NCBI GenBank assembly: GCA_946807835.1 | Contig: OX327695.1 | Span: 29,990,501 to 30,054,500 of the forward strand | Reading direction: 5' to 3' | Origin: Ailanthus altissimus | Lineage: Eukaryota > Streptophyta > Magnoliopsida > Sapindales > Simaroubaceae | Length of the DNA stretch: 64,000 bases | Shown here: positions 39,383-48,985 of the stretch, piece after piece | Position numbering within the stretch: the first letter of the stretch is position 1 | Layout of the letters: each line of letters starts with the position of its first letter | Notes under the pieces: generated by a model | The model's database searches: none | Told to the model about the DNA's origin: nothing | The model's input: the letters and a program-made list of their open reading frames with translations, nothing else | Program-made: the position numbers and the translations under genes

Positions 39383-39597
39383 TCATGGCACTGCCCCACT
39401 GGCAAGATATTGTCCGCTTTGGGGTTCACGCACAACGGCGCTACCTTGTCCCCTCACGGTTTTGTTCCTGGGGTTCACGCAGAACGCACTACCTTGTCCC
39501 CAAAACGCGTCTTGACAATGAAGGCAGCCCACCCCTTATAAGCCCTTCACTTTGGACGAGTCTGTCTGATGTAGGATTTGGGTCATTATATGTAAGC
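39383..39597. mobile_element. 215-bp insertion in the copia RT/RNase H region, 5-bp target duplication
   Basis: TAATG flanks the insert at 39378-39382 and 39598-39602. Removing it restores the copia frame between NQGKDH and WILRYVKG-type sequence. The insert is much more GC-rich than its surroundings. It contains two near-copies of GGGGTTCACGCA followed by CTACCTTGTCCCC (39421 and 39472), plus CAAAGCGGACAATATCTTGC on the complementary strand. That wording resembles pieces of common eudicot LTRs, but the ends are not TG..CA, so the class is unresolved. Confidence 0.7.
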
Positions 39598-42500
39598 TAA
39601 TGATCCTTACCCTGATTTACTATGTATCTACTCAACAAACTCACAATTTGTGCTATATCTGGTCTTGTGCAAACCATTAAATACATGATGCTCCCCATAG
39701 CGCTTGCATACAATACTTTACTCATCTGCAGTTTCTTCTCTTCGAATGTCAACGACTGTACTGCTGAAAGTCTGAATTGCATAGCCAATGGAATAGAGAC
39801 AGCCTTTGCATTGAACATACCAAACTTCTCTAGAATTTTGAGTATATATTGTTGTTGGTATAAGAATATAACATCTCTTCTTTCCCTCACAATATCCATA
39901 CCCAATATTCTCTTTGCTACTTTCAAATCCTTCATCTACAAACTCGCCACTCAACTGCTTCCTGAGCTTCTGTATTTCTTCCATGTTTTTACATACGATT
40001 AACATATCATCGACGTATAGAAGTAAATACATTATCTCACAACTTATATTCTTGAAGTATACGCATCCATCATACTTACTCCTACTAAAGTCACAAGTTA
40101 TTATAAACTCATCAAGTCTCTTATACCACTATCTAGATGATTGCTTTGACCTATATAATGACTTCTTTAGCAAACAAGTATGATTTTCTTTCCCGGTCTA
40201 CTCGTACCCTTGCGATTATGCCGTGTATATTATCTCTTCAAGCTCTCCATGTAGAAAAGCTATATTTACATCCATCTACTCTAGATGTAAATCAAGGTTT
40301 GCACACATGACTAACAAAATCCTAATAAATGTGTGCTTGACGACTAAAAAGAAAATTTCATGAAAGTTAACTCCTTCTCTCTCAGTAAAATCTTGTACAA
40401 TTAACTTAGCCCTAAATCTCGTAGGCTCTATCCCCAATATCCCCTCCTTCATATTATACACCTACTTGCACCCAACTAGTTCTTTTGAGGTCTCTCCACT
40501 AACTTCTAGGTATTATTCTTCCTAAGAGACCTAATCTCTTCTTCCATTACCTGCTGTCATTATTTCTTGTTTTCACTTTTCATAACCTCACCATATATCC
40601 TAGGCTCATCATACTCAAGAGTGTTAGTAGAATTAAAAGCATAAGCAACTAGATCCGCTTGTGCATACCTGACTAATGGGTTTATCGTTCTCCTTAGCTT
40701 GTCTCTGACTAGTTGGTACTCTTCAAGTTCTATCTCAGGAGTCTTAGTCTTTATTTGGGTGGACTTGGAGGAACTCGTCGGTAATCTTGGTTTATCTTTA
40801 AGGATCTCTTCATTGAAGTGCTGATCTAGGGGCATATCAGATTTACTCTCAGGTTCCACTTTAACTTTTATTGACTTGGGTGCCGAGTCTTTTTTGAGCA
40901 CATGTTCTACTTTCTCATCTTCTTAAAAGGCTTTTAGTATCGTCGTCTCATTGAACGTCACATTATGGCTTATGATACTCCTTGATGGTGTCAAGTCTTT
41001 ACATTATACTTTGTATCCTTTCACTCCTTCGGGATATCCTACGAATACTCTTTTATAACTCTAGGTTCCAACTTTTCCTCCTTAACATGTACAAAAGTAA
41101 GGCAATCAAATATTCTGAAGTGGTCATATTTATAAGGATTGCCAGACCATTTCTCTTTTGACGTCTTGAAGTCAATTGCTGAGGAGGGACTTCTATTAAT
41201 CAAATAAGCTGCAGTCACTACAACTTCTCCTTAAAATACTTTGGACGTCTTTGTATTGGTAAGCATGCATTTAACCCTTTTAAGTATGGTCCTATTCATT
41301 CTCTTAGCTACGTCATTCTATTATGGTGTTGATCTCACCGTTCTATACCTCGCAATCCCATGCTTAGCACAAAACTCATCAAACTCTTTATTGTAAAACT
41401 TGAGGCCATTGTTAGTTCTCAGTCTCTTCACCTTTTTGCCAGTCTAATTCTCAATAAAAGTCTTCCAAGTCTTTTAACACATCAAATGCTTGATCCCTAC
41501 TCTTCAACACATAGACCCACAGCTTCCTTGAATAGTGATCAATTAAACTAAAAAAAATATCTGGCACCACCACGAGTAGTTGTCTGAGCTGATCCCTAAA
41601 GATCCGAGCATATGTAGTCAAGAGTCCCTAGTCTTGTACTCGCCAGTACTAAACCTCACTCTATATGCTTTTCTAAGCACATAATGCTGACAAAACTCTA
41701 AGGGCTGAAACTTATCCTCACCAAATGCCTTTTGATTAAATAACTTTTTCAGGTTTCTCTCATCTATGTGTGACAGTCTAAGATGTCACAACTTGGTTTG
41801 CATGCTTTCATCATCTAAGGAGAGTAATGCAGAACCACTCACGACTTCACCCCTTAAGCACATAAACGCCTTTGTGCTTTTCTCCTCTCATTACTACCTT
41901 AGAACCCTTTAACACTCTCAAAACCCTTTCGTCGATCTTGATAGAACATCCATTCTAGTCTAAAGTCTATAGTGAGATCGAGTTCCTCTTAAGGTTAGGA
42001 ACATATGTAACATCTGTCAACTCTCTCACTCACCCATCATACAGCCTAAATTTAATATTAGCAATTTTCATCATCTGATATATAACATCATTATCCATTA
42101 ACACTTTACCATCACTAATAGGCTGTAAATTTATAAACTAAGACTTGTGCGGACACATGTGAAAAGTACAACCAAAATCAAGAACCATTGTTTAGTGTTC
42201 TTACCATTAGTAGCGATGAGTATCTCTGCACTGTTATAACTATCATTATAGGCAAGTACAACATCCGCTTTCTTCTTGATTTGTGCTATTTTCTCAAGAC
42301 AGTTATTTATGAAGTGCTCATCTTTTTGGCAGCAATAGCACTTCCTAAAAGTCCTAGACTTTGATCTTGAGCCATTTTTCCTTCCATCTCTATATGAGGG
42401 TCTTCCTCTTTCAGACAAACTTTCTGCATTGCCCTCGATCTGCTTCTCTAATAACTTTGAGTTTAATGATTATTTCACATCACTCATCGTTAAATTCTCT

Positions 42501-43055
42501 CTGTCGTAGAGTAGCGTATCAACAAAGTTCTCATAACTCTTGGGGAGCAAACTCAGCAGGATAATTGCTCTATCTTCATCTTATATCTTGATATTGATAG
42601 AATCAAGATCGAGGATAATCTTATTGAAGACATCTATATGATCTTTCATCGGCGTCCCTTCTGATATGGACAACTGATACAACTTCTTCTTTATATGCAA
42701 TCTGTTGGTCAATAATTTTTGCATATAAAGAAAGTCAAGCTTCTTCCAAAGACCTATCATTGTCGTCTCACCTATTACTTCCTTTGGTACTTCATCGCTC
42801 AATAATAGAACGATTGTGCTATGAGCTCTTTCTTAAATATCTCTTATTTTGGCTTCAGCTTTAGATAACTCTGGTGTCTTCTCTTCATTACTAGATGAAG
42901 CTGCAGTCTCCTCTATTGCAGAGCCTAGCCTTTGGCTCACCAACAACGCCTTTACCTTAATCTTCCATAGATTAAAGTCATTTGTACCGTTGAATTTATT
43001 TACCTCATACTTAGGTGTAGCCATGTCTATTTAAAACCAAACTCTGATACCAGTT

Positions 43056-43670
43056 TGTTAGAGTGAAAACACACAAACACGAAATATCACCCAAGTAAAT
43101 AGTACAGAATAATCAATTAAAGAAATTAAAAAGAGAAAGGTAAAAGAAGAATGCACTAAAATTTACGTTGTTCGACAACTTGTTTACGTCCATGGTGGAT
43201 CAAGATCACTCACTCTTATTATTGAATCACAGGGCACTCACAAAGTATGCCTTTTACAAGAAAGATCACAAAGAAAAACTATCTCTTGAAATCTATGGAT
43301 TTTCTCTCACTAAGAATCACAAAAACGGTTTAATCACTAAGATTTCTTGAGTTATCACAAATATGTGTTTACAAACCAATAGAGAGCCTTTATATAGGCT
43401 TTAAGACCTCCTAGGTTTACCCTAAATATGTGAAAGTCGTATTATGGAGTCTTGAAGTAAGTGGGAGATGAAATAAGACGAGTCAAAATGGAAAACTCTT
43501 TCCCGCGTCCAGCGCTGCTACGCCCACTCTTGGATGTCGCGGCATCCACACCTAGCACTGTCTTCTTCTTTTTTTCACATTCTTTCACTTCCGTCTTCGA
43601 TCCTTGTGCACTCTACGCACTTGACTTACTCTCCAAATTATATTCCAATAATTTTTAATTAATATTCTCA
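43056..43670 (-). repeat. 5' LTR of the copia element
   Basis: 615 bp; minus-strand start TGAGAATATTAATT and end CACTCTAACA, i.e. TG..CA. The PBS follows after a few bases. A TATA-like GCCTATATAAAGG (minus, near 43395) is a plausible retroelement promoter. Confidence 0.88.
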
Positions 43671-44190
43671 TATTAAGATATGAATTTCATCTTCAACATT
43701 GAAAATTTGTGGTAATAATAGTTTGAAATACTTGCTGCTAAAGATGCACGAAGAAATCTAGGCGCTAATCTCTCAAACCATGCCTATTTTTTTTTAATTT
43801 AAATAATTAGGTTTATAATTTGATTTTGGGAAAAACCTTTAATTTTGATTTAAGATCTAATAACAGACAATTTTAAGTAGAATGAGTGTACATCATTTGT
43901 CCCATATTCAATAAATTTTATCTTGCCTTTTTTTTAAACAACAAATGATCTAGTGAGATATTCACCATAAAACAACACATGTAATATGATCATGGGGTAT
44001 TTTAAAAATAAAATTTGAACCAAATTTATTTGCATCAATAAATTTTAATTATTTTTTGGTTTTTAAATAATTTTTTACATTAATACAAAAAAAAGCATTT
44101 TTATACTAAGAGTTGGACATTCTCATTAAAAAAAATGTGAAGTTTGAACCTTGTACTTTTTATATTATTTTAATAAATTTTATCAATTGA

Positions 44191-44939
44191 ATTATATTAG
44201 GAATACAAACAAAGTTTCACATTAATTACAAATGGAGAAGATCATAAGTATATAGGATATGAAAAATATTTTTATTCGTATAAAGACTTTTAAGTTAAAG
44301 CCTAATAGTAAATCCATATAGTTTAAGTCTAAAATGAATAATATCATACAAATGTAGAGATATGTGTAGTTCATTAATCCCTATAAATAATATCAGAGCC
44401 ATGCCCTGAAATTATTCATGTGGAAAAAATTCTTGATACTGAATGAAGGTGGTGAGTTAGTTTGCGATGAGATCTGTGGTTGAGCTCTATTAGACAGATG
44501 GCGTGCTCTGATACTTCACGTAAGGCATGTGCCCCTAATACAATGATAAAGAGTTAACCTAAATAGAGTAAGTTCTTGAGGTAGGCAGTACTTTAATGTT
44601 TCATGTAAAGTGTACATTTCAATGCAACAAAGATGAATAATAAACTTAATGGAGCGAAATATTTTTAGTGAAGAAGATAGATGAATGAGTGATCATTTGA
44701 GGGGGGAAACTCAAATCACGAGAAATGATGTAGTCTTTATTCCAGGGGGGATTATTAAAAATACAAATAAAATTCCACATTAATTATAAATAGGGAAGAT
44801 CATTAGTAATAGGGAATGAATAATATCTTTACTATAAGATATTTTGAGATAAAGTTTAAATAATAAGTTTACGAAGATTTAGGCTAAAATAAACAATACC
44901 ATACCAATATAAAAATATTTATAATTCATTAATCTTACA
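44191..44939 (+). mobile_element. TRIM (terminal-repeat retrotransposon in miniature), 749 bp
   Basis: Two direct repeats, 44191-44385 and 44751-44939, share CACATTAATTA, GAAGATCAT, GTTTAAGTCTAAAAT-like and TTCATTAATC blocks in order. Between them are 365 bp without coding capacity. Right after the first repeat is TATCAGAGCC (44391-44400), the tRNA-Met primer-site core. Right before the second is a polypurine tract (CAGGGGGG, 44743-44750). ATTGA flanks the whole at 44186-44190 and 44940-44944. LTRs below 200 bp, PBS, PPT and no genes are the definition of a TRIM. The LTR outer bases have decayed from TG. Confidence 0.78.
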
Positions 44940-46935
44940 ATTGATTATCACATACATGTATACAAAGTATCTAATTAACGTCATAAAAACCTACAATACT
45001 TTAGTATTATGTCGTTGTTGATTGATTTTAGTGGTAAAGTCTTCGATTAGAAAAAAAGAAAAGAAAAACAATAATAAAATCTTTCAATTTAAAATATGAA
45101 GTTTGAGTTCGGTTCTCTACTCATGTCAAAATGATAAGATATTTGGTTTATATTTTATAGAATATAATATTTTTTTAGAAAAACATGTAAAGTGTTTATT
45201 AATTATTTTTAACTACCTATTTATTTGTCTTTAAAAAAAAAAAATTGTAAAAATTTATTTTAGTTGTTGCACCAACAAGATTTTATAATTTATTTGAGTA
45301 GAATTTTTGAACACGTATTTATGCTCATTTGTTGATTAAGACTGGTCTTAACAAATCCCGAAATGTAATATAAATATATAAATGTTACATAATACTTTAT
45401 TTATTATTATTATTTCGCGTGTTCATTGATTTATTGTGATCAATTATCAATTAACTTGTTTCATTGTTTTTGAAATGTTACATATTCTAAGTTATTATCC
45501 AATTTTTTTTTTTATAAAAAATAGAATTTGAACTTAAAATTTTACTTTAACCCAAAAAAATAATAATATACTTTAAATTTGTTAATATTGTACTAATATT
45601 ATAAGTGTTATTGTCCAAATGAATAATATTATACATTCTAAGTTTATATCTCAAATTATCTCAAGTAATGACATGTTAAGCAATCATTAATTGTAATGAA
45701 TAATTTTAAAATTTATATAATTTTATCACCTAATAGTTATTTAACATATAGGGGTGATAGAATTTTCTACGAGATCGGGCTTCGTGGAGACTCATCTCAA
45801 ATGGAGTGAATTTCAAATTATATTTTTATTACTTTTGGGACGAAACAAGCATATGGAAACCAACTTGTCCTTAAATTAAATTTTGGTTGAGGACGAGGAT
45901 GGATTTGTTTTTCTCAAACCCAACCTGAAAGTTTCGATTTAATAATACAATTAAAAAAAAAAACTCTAACAATAGTATTTATTCCCTTGAAAATTAAAAT
46001 TAGTGTTTGTAATTGAAATAAAAAGAAGTTCTCATTTTTTAATGTGAATAAAATATATATTTCAATTTTTATTTATTAAACCTATTTATTTTGTATCATA
46101 TAGGAAATTAAACTAAAGAATAAATATTTAGTCTCTTGTTAAGCGTTTTATTAATTTTTTATTTATTAAAAATTGATTTATTATCATATAAGGTTTTAAA
46201 CCAAAAGATAAAAAAAAAAATTTTGTAGAAACTTTATGGTGTTGGTATTTCTTCTTTATAAATTTTAAATTACTAAAATTTAAAGTTTATATAAAGAACT
46301 TAGAATTTTAAAATAATTTATTTGAGATAATTTTGTTCTTTTTGATATATTATAATTATATGGGATAAAAAATTATTTTACAAAATTAAATTGATATAAA
46401 TTAAAAAATATTTTAAAATATTAATAAAAAATTAAATATACAATACTCATAGAGATCTCCTATTTAAATATTTATTACCTCAAATTCAAATTACTTAAAT
46501 TGAGTATGAAATGGATATGAAAAATTACATCCTATTCTACTATAGGAATAGAAAATGTGATCCGCTCTATTAACATATCAATACTTAGAACATGCTTAAA
46601 ATGCAATTGAATGTGTAACGTTACTCTGTCTAAATTTTACACCATTTACCTTTTAAATAGTGAGTAAGATATAAGATTACATCGAAAGTAACGTGTCGCT
46701 CCTTAATTAGATGGGGAAGTTAGTGTATTAATGATTCGAGAGAAAGAATTGGATGCGAATTATACTTTCACAATAAATAAATAAATGTAGACAAAAAAAC
46801 CCTATGCTTGATGGAATTGTTGAACCAATGAGGTCCTGCAGATTCTGAAGTTTCTCATAATGCAATTACTAGGGTTTAAGTACATACTTTAGCTATCGTG
46901 GCAGCTCCAAACACGAAGAGAGTATAGAAAATTCC
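44940..46935. other. AT-rich intergenic DNA upstream of the MIR172 cluster
   Basis: No gene. TAGGGGTGATAG at 45752-45763 resembles a hAT terminus, but no matching right end with an 8-bp duplication was found. The last 300 bp become less AT-rich towards the promoter. Confidence 0.5.
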
Positions 46936-46985
46936 GTCACCAATCGGTGACACAAGAACATCTACCACGACCTTCGTGTATAAGT
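46936..46985 (+). promoter_or_regulatory. Putative core promoter of the MIR172 cluster
   Basis: A CCAAT box sits inside an inverted repeat (GTCACC 46936-46941, AATC, GGTGAC 46946-46951). TATAAGT starts at 46979. Transcription would start near 47010, about 580 nt before the first foldback. A long pyrimidine-rich leader (CT repeats at about 47053-47066) follows, as in many plant polymerase II genes. Inference from motifs only. Confidence 0.45.
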
Positions 46986-47353
46986 ACACACTCGCAGCGA
47001 GCCCTTCATCTCACACCTACTGCTACTTCCTTTTTTTCTCTGCTCATTAGTTTTCTCTCTCTCTATTATTTGCTAGGTTCTCGAAGAGAGCGCGGCCGGA
47101 TCTTGGCCAGTGCAGCTCTTCTGTTTTCTTTCTACTTTTTTTTTAAAATTAATTTTTTTTATTTGGCAGCTCTTTTAACTCCTTCTCAAACAACTCTTTT
47201 CTGACCGGTTCCCTTCTTTTCTCCGCAGATCTTGAACCCCTATATCTTTTCTCTGTCTCTTTGCCTTTCTTTAGTTTTCCCCTAAAAGGGTTTTTTCATC
47301 TAGTTTTCGTTTCACAAGTTCAGGTTCTTGACTGCAATTTTTCTTTCCTTTTT

Positions 47354-47422
47354 ATGCTGTTCCTCTTTAGATTTCTTTCAGTTACTGTTTCTTGTTTAAA
47401 GGTTTTGCGTCGGAAACAGTGA
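47354..47422 (+). CDS. Short leader ORF (22 codons), candidate pri-miRNA peptide
   Basis: This is the first ATG after the inferred transcription start; the preceding leader of about 340 nt has none. It encodes a hydrophobic, basic-ended peptide starting MLFLFRFLSV and ending LRRKQ. Some plant pri-miRNAs are known to encode regulatory peptides from their first ORF (miPEPs). Here that is speculation based on position alone. It may equally be a chance ORF or be removed by an intron. Confidence 0.2.
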   Translation: MLFLFRFLSVTVSCLKVLRRKQ

Positions 47423-47591
47423 TTGTGTTTGCCCTTAGGGTAAATCTTTGATCCTCCTCCAACCGCAACCTTATAACGATTAGTTCTTTGCTACGTTGTC
47501 TCATTTTTTTAGGTCAAACCCATTAAATCTCCTAGGTGTTGCCCTTCTTCTCTTCCTTGGCCTTTATCATACGCTCGAAATGATTAATTAA

Positions 47592-47724
47592 CAGTCGTTG
47601 TTCGCCGGTGCAGTGTTATCAAGATTCACATTCTAATGGCGCAAGCAGTGATATTAATGATTTCTGCTAGCCTCAGTTTTGAAGTTGGGAATCTTGATGA
47701 TGCTGCATCGGCGGTCAACGACTA
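47592..47724 (+). ncRNA. MIR172: MIR172 precursor, unit 1 (miR172e-type)
   Basis: The mature strand at 47688-47708 matches the miR172 variant that starts GGAAUC and ends GCUGCAU. The star strand is at 47610-47630 on the 5' arm, giving a duplex with 2-nt 3' overhangs and the mature on the 3' arm, as in known MIR172 genes. Differences between star and mature complement are all G:U wobbles except one U-U mismatch. The lower stem continues far below the duplex: 47592-47609 pairs with 47709-47724 (CAGTCGTTG against CAACGACTA). The loop is 57 nt. miR172 guides AGO1 to AP2/TOE-type mRNAs and sets phase change, flowering time and floral organ identity (known). A 31-codon ORF starting MAQAVIL overlaps the hairpin and is judged accidental. 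Confidence 0.95.
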
Positions 47725-47972
47725 CAACTAGGTATCGCAGCATCACCGGGACGACTTACCTATTATGAAGGTGAATATATACTTTCCATTTTGTCCCTCA
47801 GTATGCTTCTCTTTTGGTTCTCTTTTTAACCTATAAAATTATTTGTGGATGTTTCATTTATTTTCCATTTTCATGTCAAGAGAAGCTATAGCTGAAATTT
47901 GCCACTTCCTTGAAATTCCTAATACCCATTTCGAAACTTGGAGGAGTAACTTTGCAGTCTTGAAAGCATTGA

Positions 47973-48109
47973 CAGTCGCTGTTCGCGGCTGCAGCGTCAT
48001 CAAGATTCACTCACATTCAAAGGGCAGAAGATGTGATATGTATATGTTTCTGCTTGCCTTAGTTTTGAATTGAGAATCTTGATGATGCTGCATCGGCGGT
48101 CAAGGACTA
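47973..48109 (+). ncRNA. MIR172: MIR172 precursor, unit 2 (miR172a-type)
   Basis: The mature strand at 48073-48093 matches the canonical miR172a/b sequence (starts AGAAUCUUG, ends GCUGCAU). The star strand at 47991-48011 differs from the perfect complement by a single G:U wobble in the duplex core. The basal stem is 47973-47990 against 48094-48109, with a few mismatches. The loop is 61 nt. The unit lies about 381 bp after unit 1 (star to star) in the same orientation. Its two arms and flanks align with unit 1 well beyond the hairpin. Confidence 0.95.
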
Positions 48110-48327
48110 CAACAATCAACAGGTATCGGTTTATTACATGGACGACTTACATATGATAAAGGTGAATATATCTTTTTCAATTTATTCTTTATATGTTTCT
48201 TTTTTCTTTCTGTAATCTATAACATTATATGTGATGTTTCATTTGTTTCTCAATTTCAGGTGTAGAGAAGATCCTTAACACCCATTTCCAGACTTGATGG
48301 AGAAACTTTGGAGGCTTGTTATATTAA

Positions 48328-48461
48328 CAGTCGCTGTTTGCCGCTGCAGCGTCATTCAGATTCGTTCACATTCTAATCGCAGAAGCGGTGATTTTTATAT
48401 GTTTCTGTTTGCCTTAGTTTTGAATCTGAGAATCTTGATGTTTCAGTGCTATTAATGACTA
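48328..48461 (+). ncRNA. MIR172 precursor remnant, unit 3 (decayed)
   Basis: The star-like segment at 48346-48366 and the first 12 bases of the mature strand (48429-48440, AGAATCTTGATG) are kept. The 3' half of the mature region is changed to TTTCAGTGC with a small deletion, so the arms no longer pair along the duplex. The basal stem is also weak. The flanks still align with units 2 and 4. It is a pseudo-miRNA unit; any small RNA from it would not have a normal miR172 3' end. Confidence 0.75.
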
Positions 48462-48661
48462 AAAAACAAGGTATTGTAGCATCAAGACAACTGGCCGACG
48501 GCTTGCATATGATAAAGGTGAATATATATTTCTTTCTTTCTTTGTTTTTTTAATCTCAAAAATCGTGTTTTCATGGTTCTTCTATTATCCATTTTCACGT
48601 CGAGAGAAGCTATACCCGATACACATTTTCCAACTTGATGGGCAAACCTTGAAATGATCAA

Positions 48662-48798
48662 TAGTCGTTGTTAGCTGCTGCAGCATTATCAAGATTCACT
48701 CACATTCTAATGACAGAAGCAGTTATATTATATATTTCTGCTTGCATTAATTTTGAATCTGTGAATCTTGATGATGCTGCAGTGGCTACCGCTGACTA
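48662..48798 (+). ncRNA. MIR172: MIR172 precursor, unit 4 (variant mature, 5' U and 3' GCAG)
   Basis: The mature strand at 48762-48782 begins UGAAUCUUGAUGAUG and ends CUGCAG. It equals the miR172c/d type except for U instead of A at position 1. The star strand at 48680-48700 differs from its complement by one wobble only. The basal stem TAGTCGTTGTTAGC (48662-48675) pairs with 48783-48798 with some mismatches. The loop is 61 nt. Several plants have miR172 members with 5' U, the base AGO1 prefers. It follows unit 3 by 334 bp. Confidence 0.92.
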
Positions 48799-48985
48799 AA
48801 ACAAGGTACCGCAGCATCACACAATTTGATGGATCTTGACTTTCTTCCCTTGCATATGGTAAAGGTCAATATATCTTTCACAAGTGACCAGTCTGTCATT
48901 TTCTTGTTCTTTTTTTTTTAATCTTTACCTTACGAAACTGTATGTTCTAGGTTCTTTTATTGTCCTCTTTCAGGCTATGTAGCTA

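Larger units (their letters stand above)
38139..43670 (-). mobile_element. Ty1-copia retrotransposon with two LTRs, degraded, 5.5 kb
   Basis: LTRs are at 38139-38756 and 43056-43670. PBS TGGTATCAGAG lies next to the right LTR (43041-43053, minus sense) and the polypurine tract AAGGAGGAGATT beside the left LTR (38757-38770). Read leftwards, gag starts at 43024 (MATPKYEVNKFNGTNDFNLW). A perfect CX2CX4HX4C zinc knuckle (CYCCQKDEHFINNC) is at 42299-42340. The protease site is frameshifted just after it, and a decayed integrase lies at about 41000-42100. A linker is at 40560-40901. Reverse transcriptase spans 40461-39600 with YVDD at 40006-40017, and RNase H 39370-38960 with STTEAEYIA and YCDSQSAIHL. 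Stops and frameshifts break every domain. The bases flanking the LTRs are similar but not an exact 5-bp duplication. Confidence 0.88.
47580..48985 (+). repeat. Four tandem units (330-380 bp) carrying the MIR172 foldbacks
   Basis: Star-strand starts at 47610, 47991, 48346 and 48680 give spacings of 381, 355 and 334 bp. Homology between units goes beyond the hairpins. Each has TTTCTG(C/T)(T/C)(T/A)GC in the loop. Downstream of the hairpin each has an AAAGGTGAATATAT-like block, then T-rich sequence, a CCATTTTCA(T/C)GTC-GAGAAGCTATA-type block (units 1 and 3) and ACCCATTTC-AACTTGATGG-type sequence. The unit therefore duplicated as a whole. Confidence 0.88.

Noticed and set aside
45752..45763. hAT-like terminus TAGGGGTGATAG as the partner of the end at 56834
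   Set aside because: About 11 kb apart with unrelated elements between, and the 8-bp flanks do not match.
47638..47733. 31-codon ORF (MAQAVIL..) as a protein gene
   Set aside because: It runs through the MIR172 foldback, and its codons are explained by the miRNA arm; it is not kept in the other units.
47843..48073. Open frame of 76 codons between MIR172 units 1 and 2
   Set aside because: It overlaps the star arm and loop of unit 2 and shows no domain; not preserved in the homologous parts of other units.
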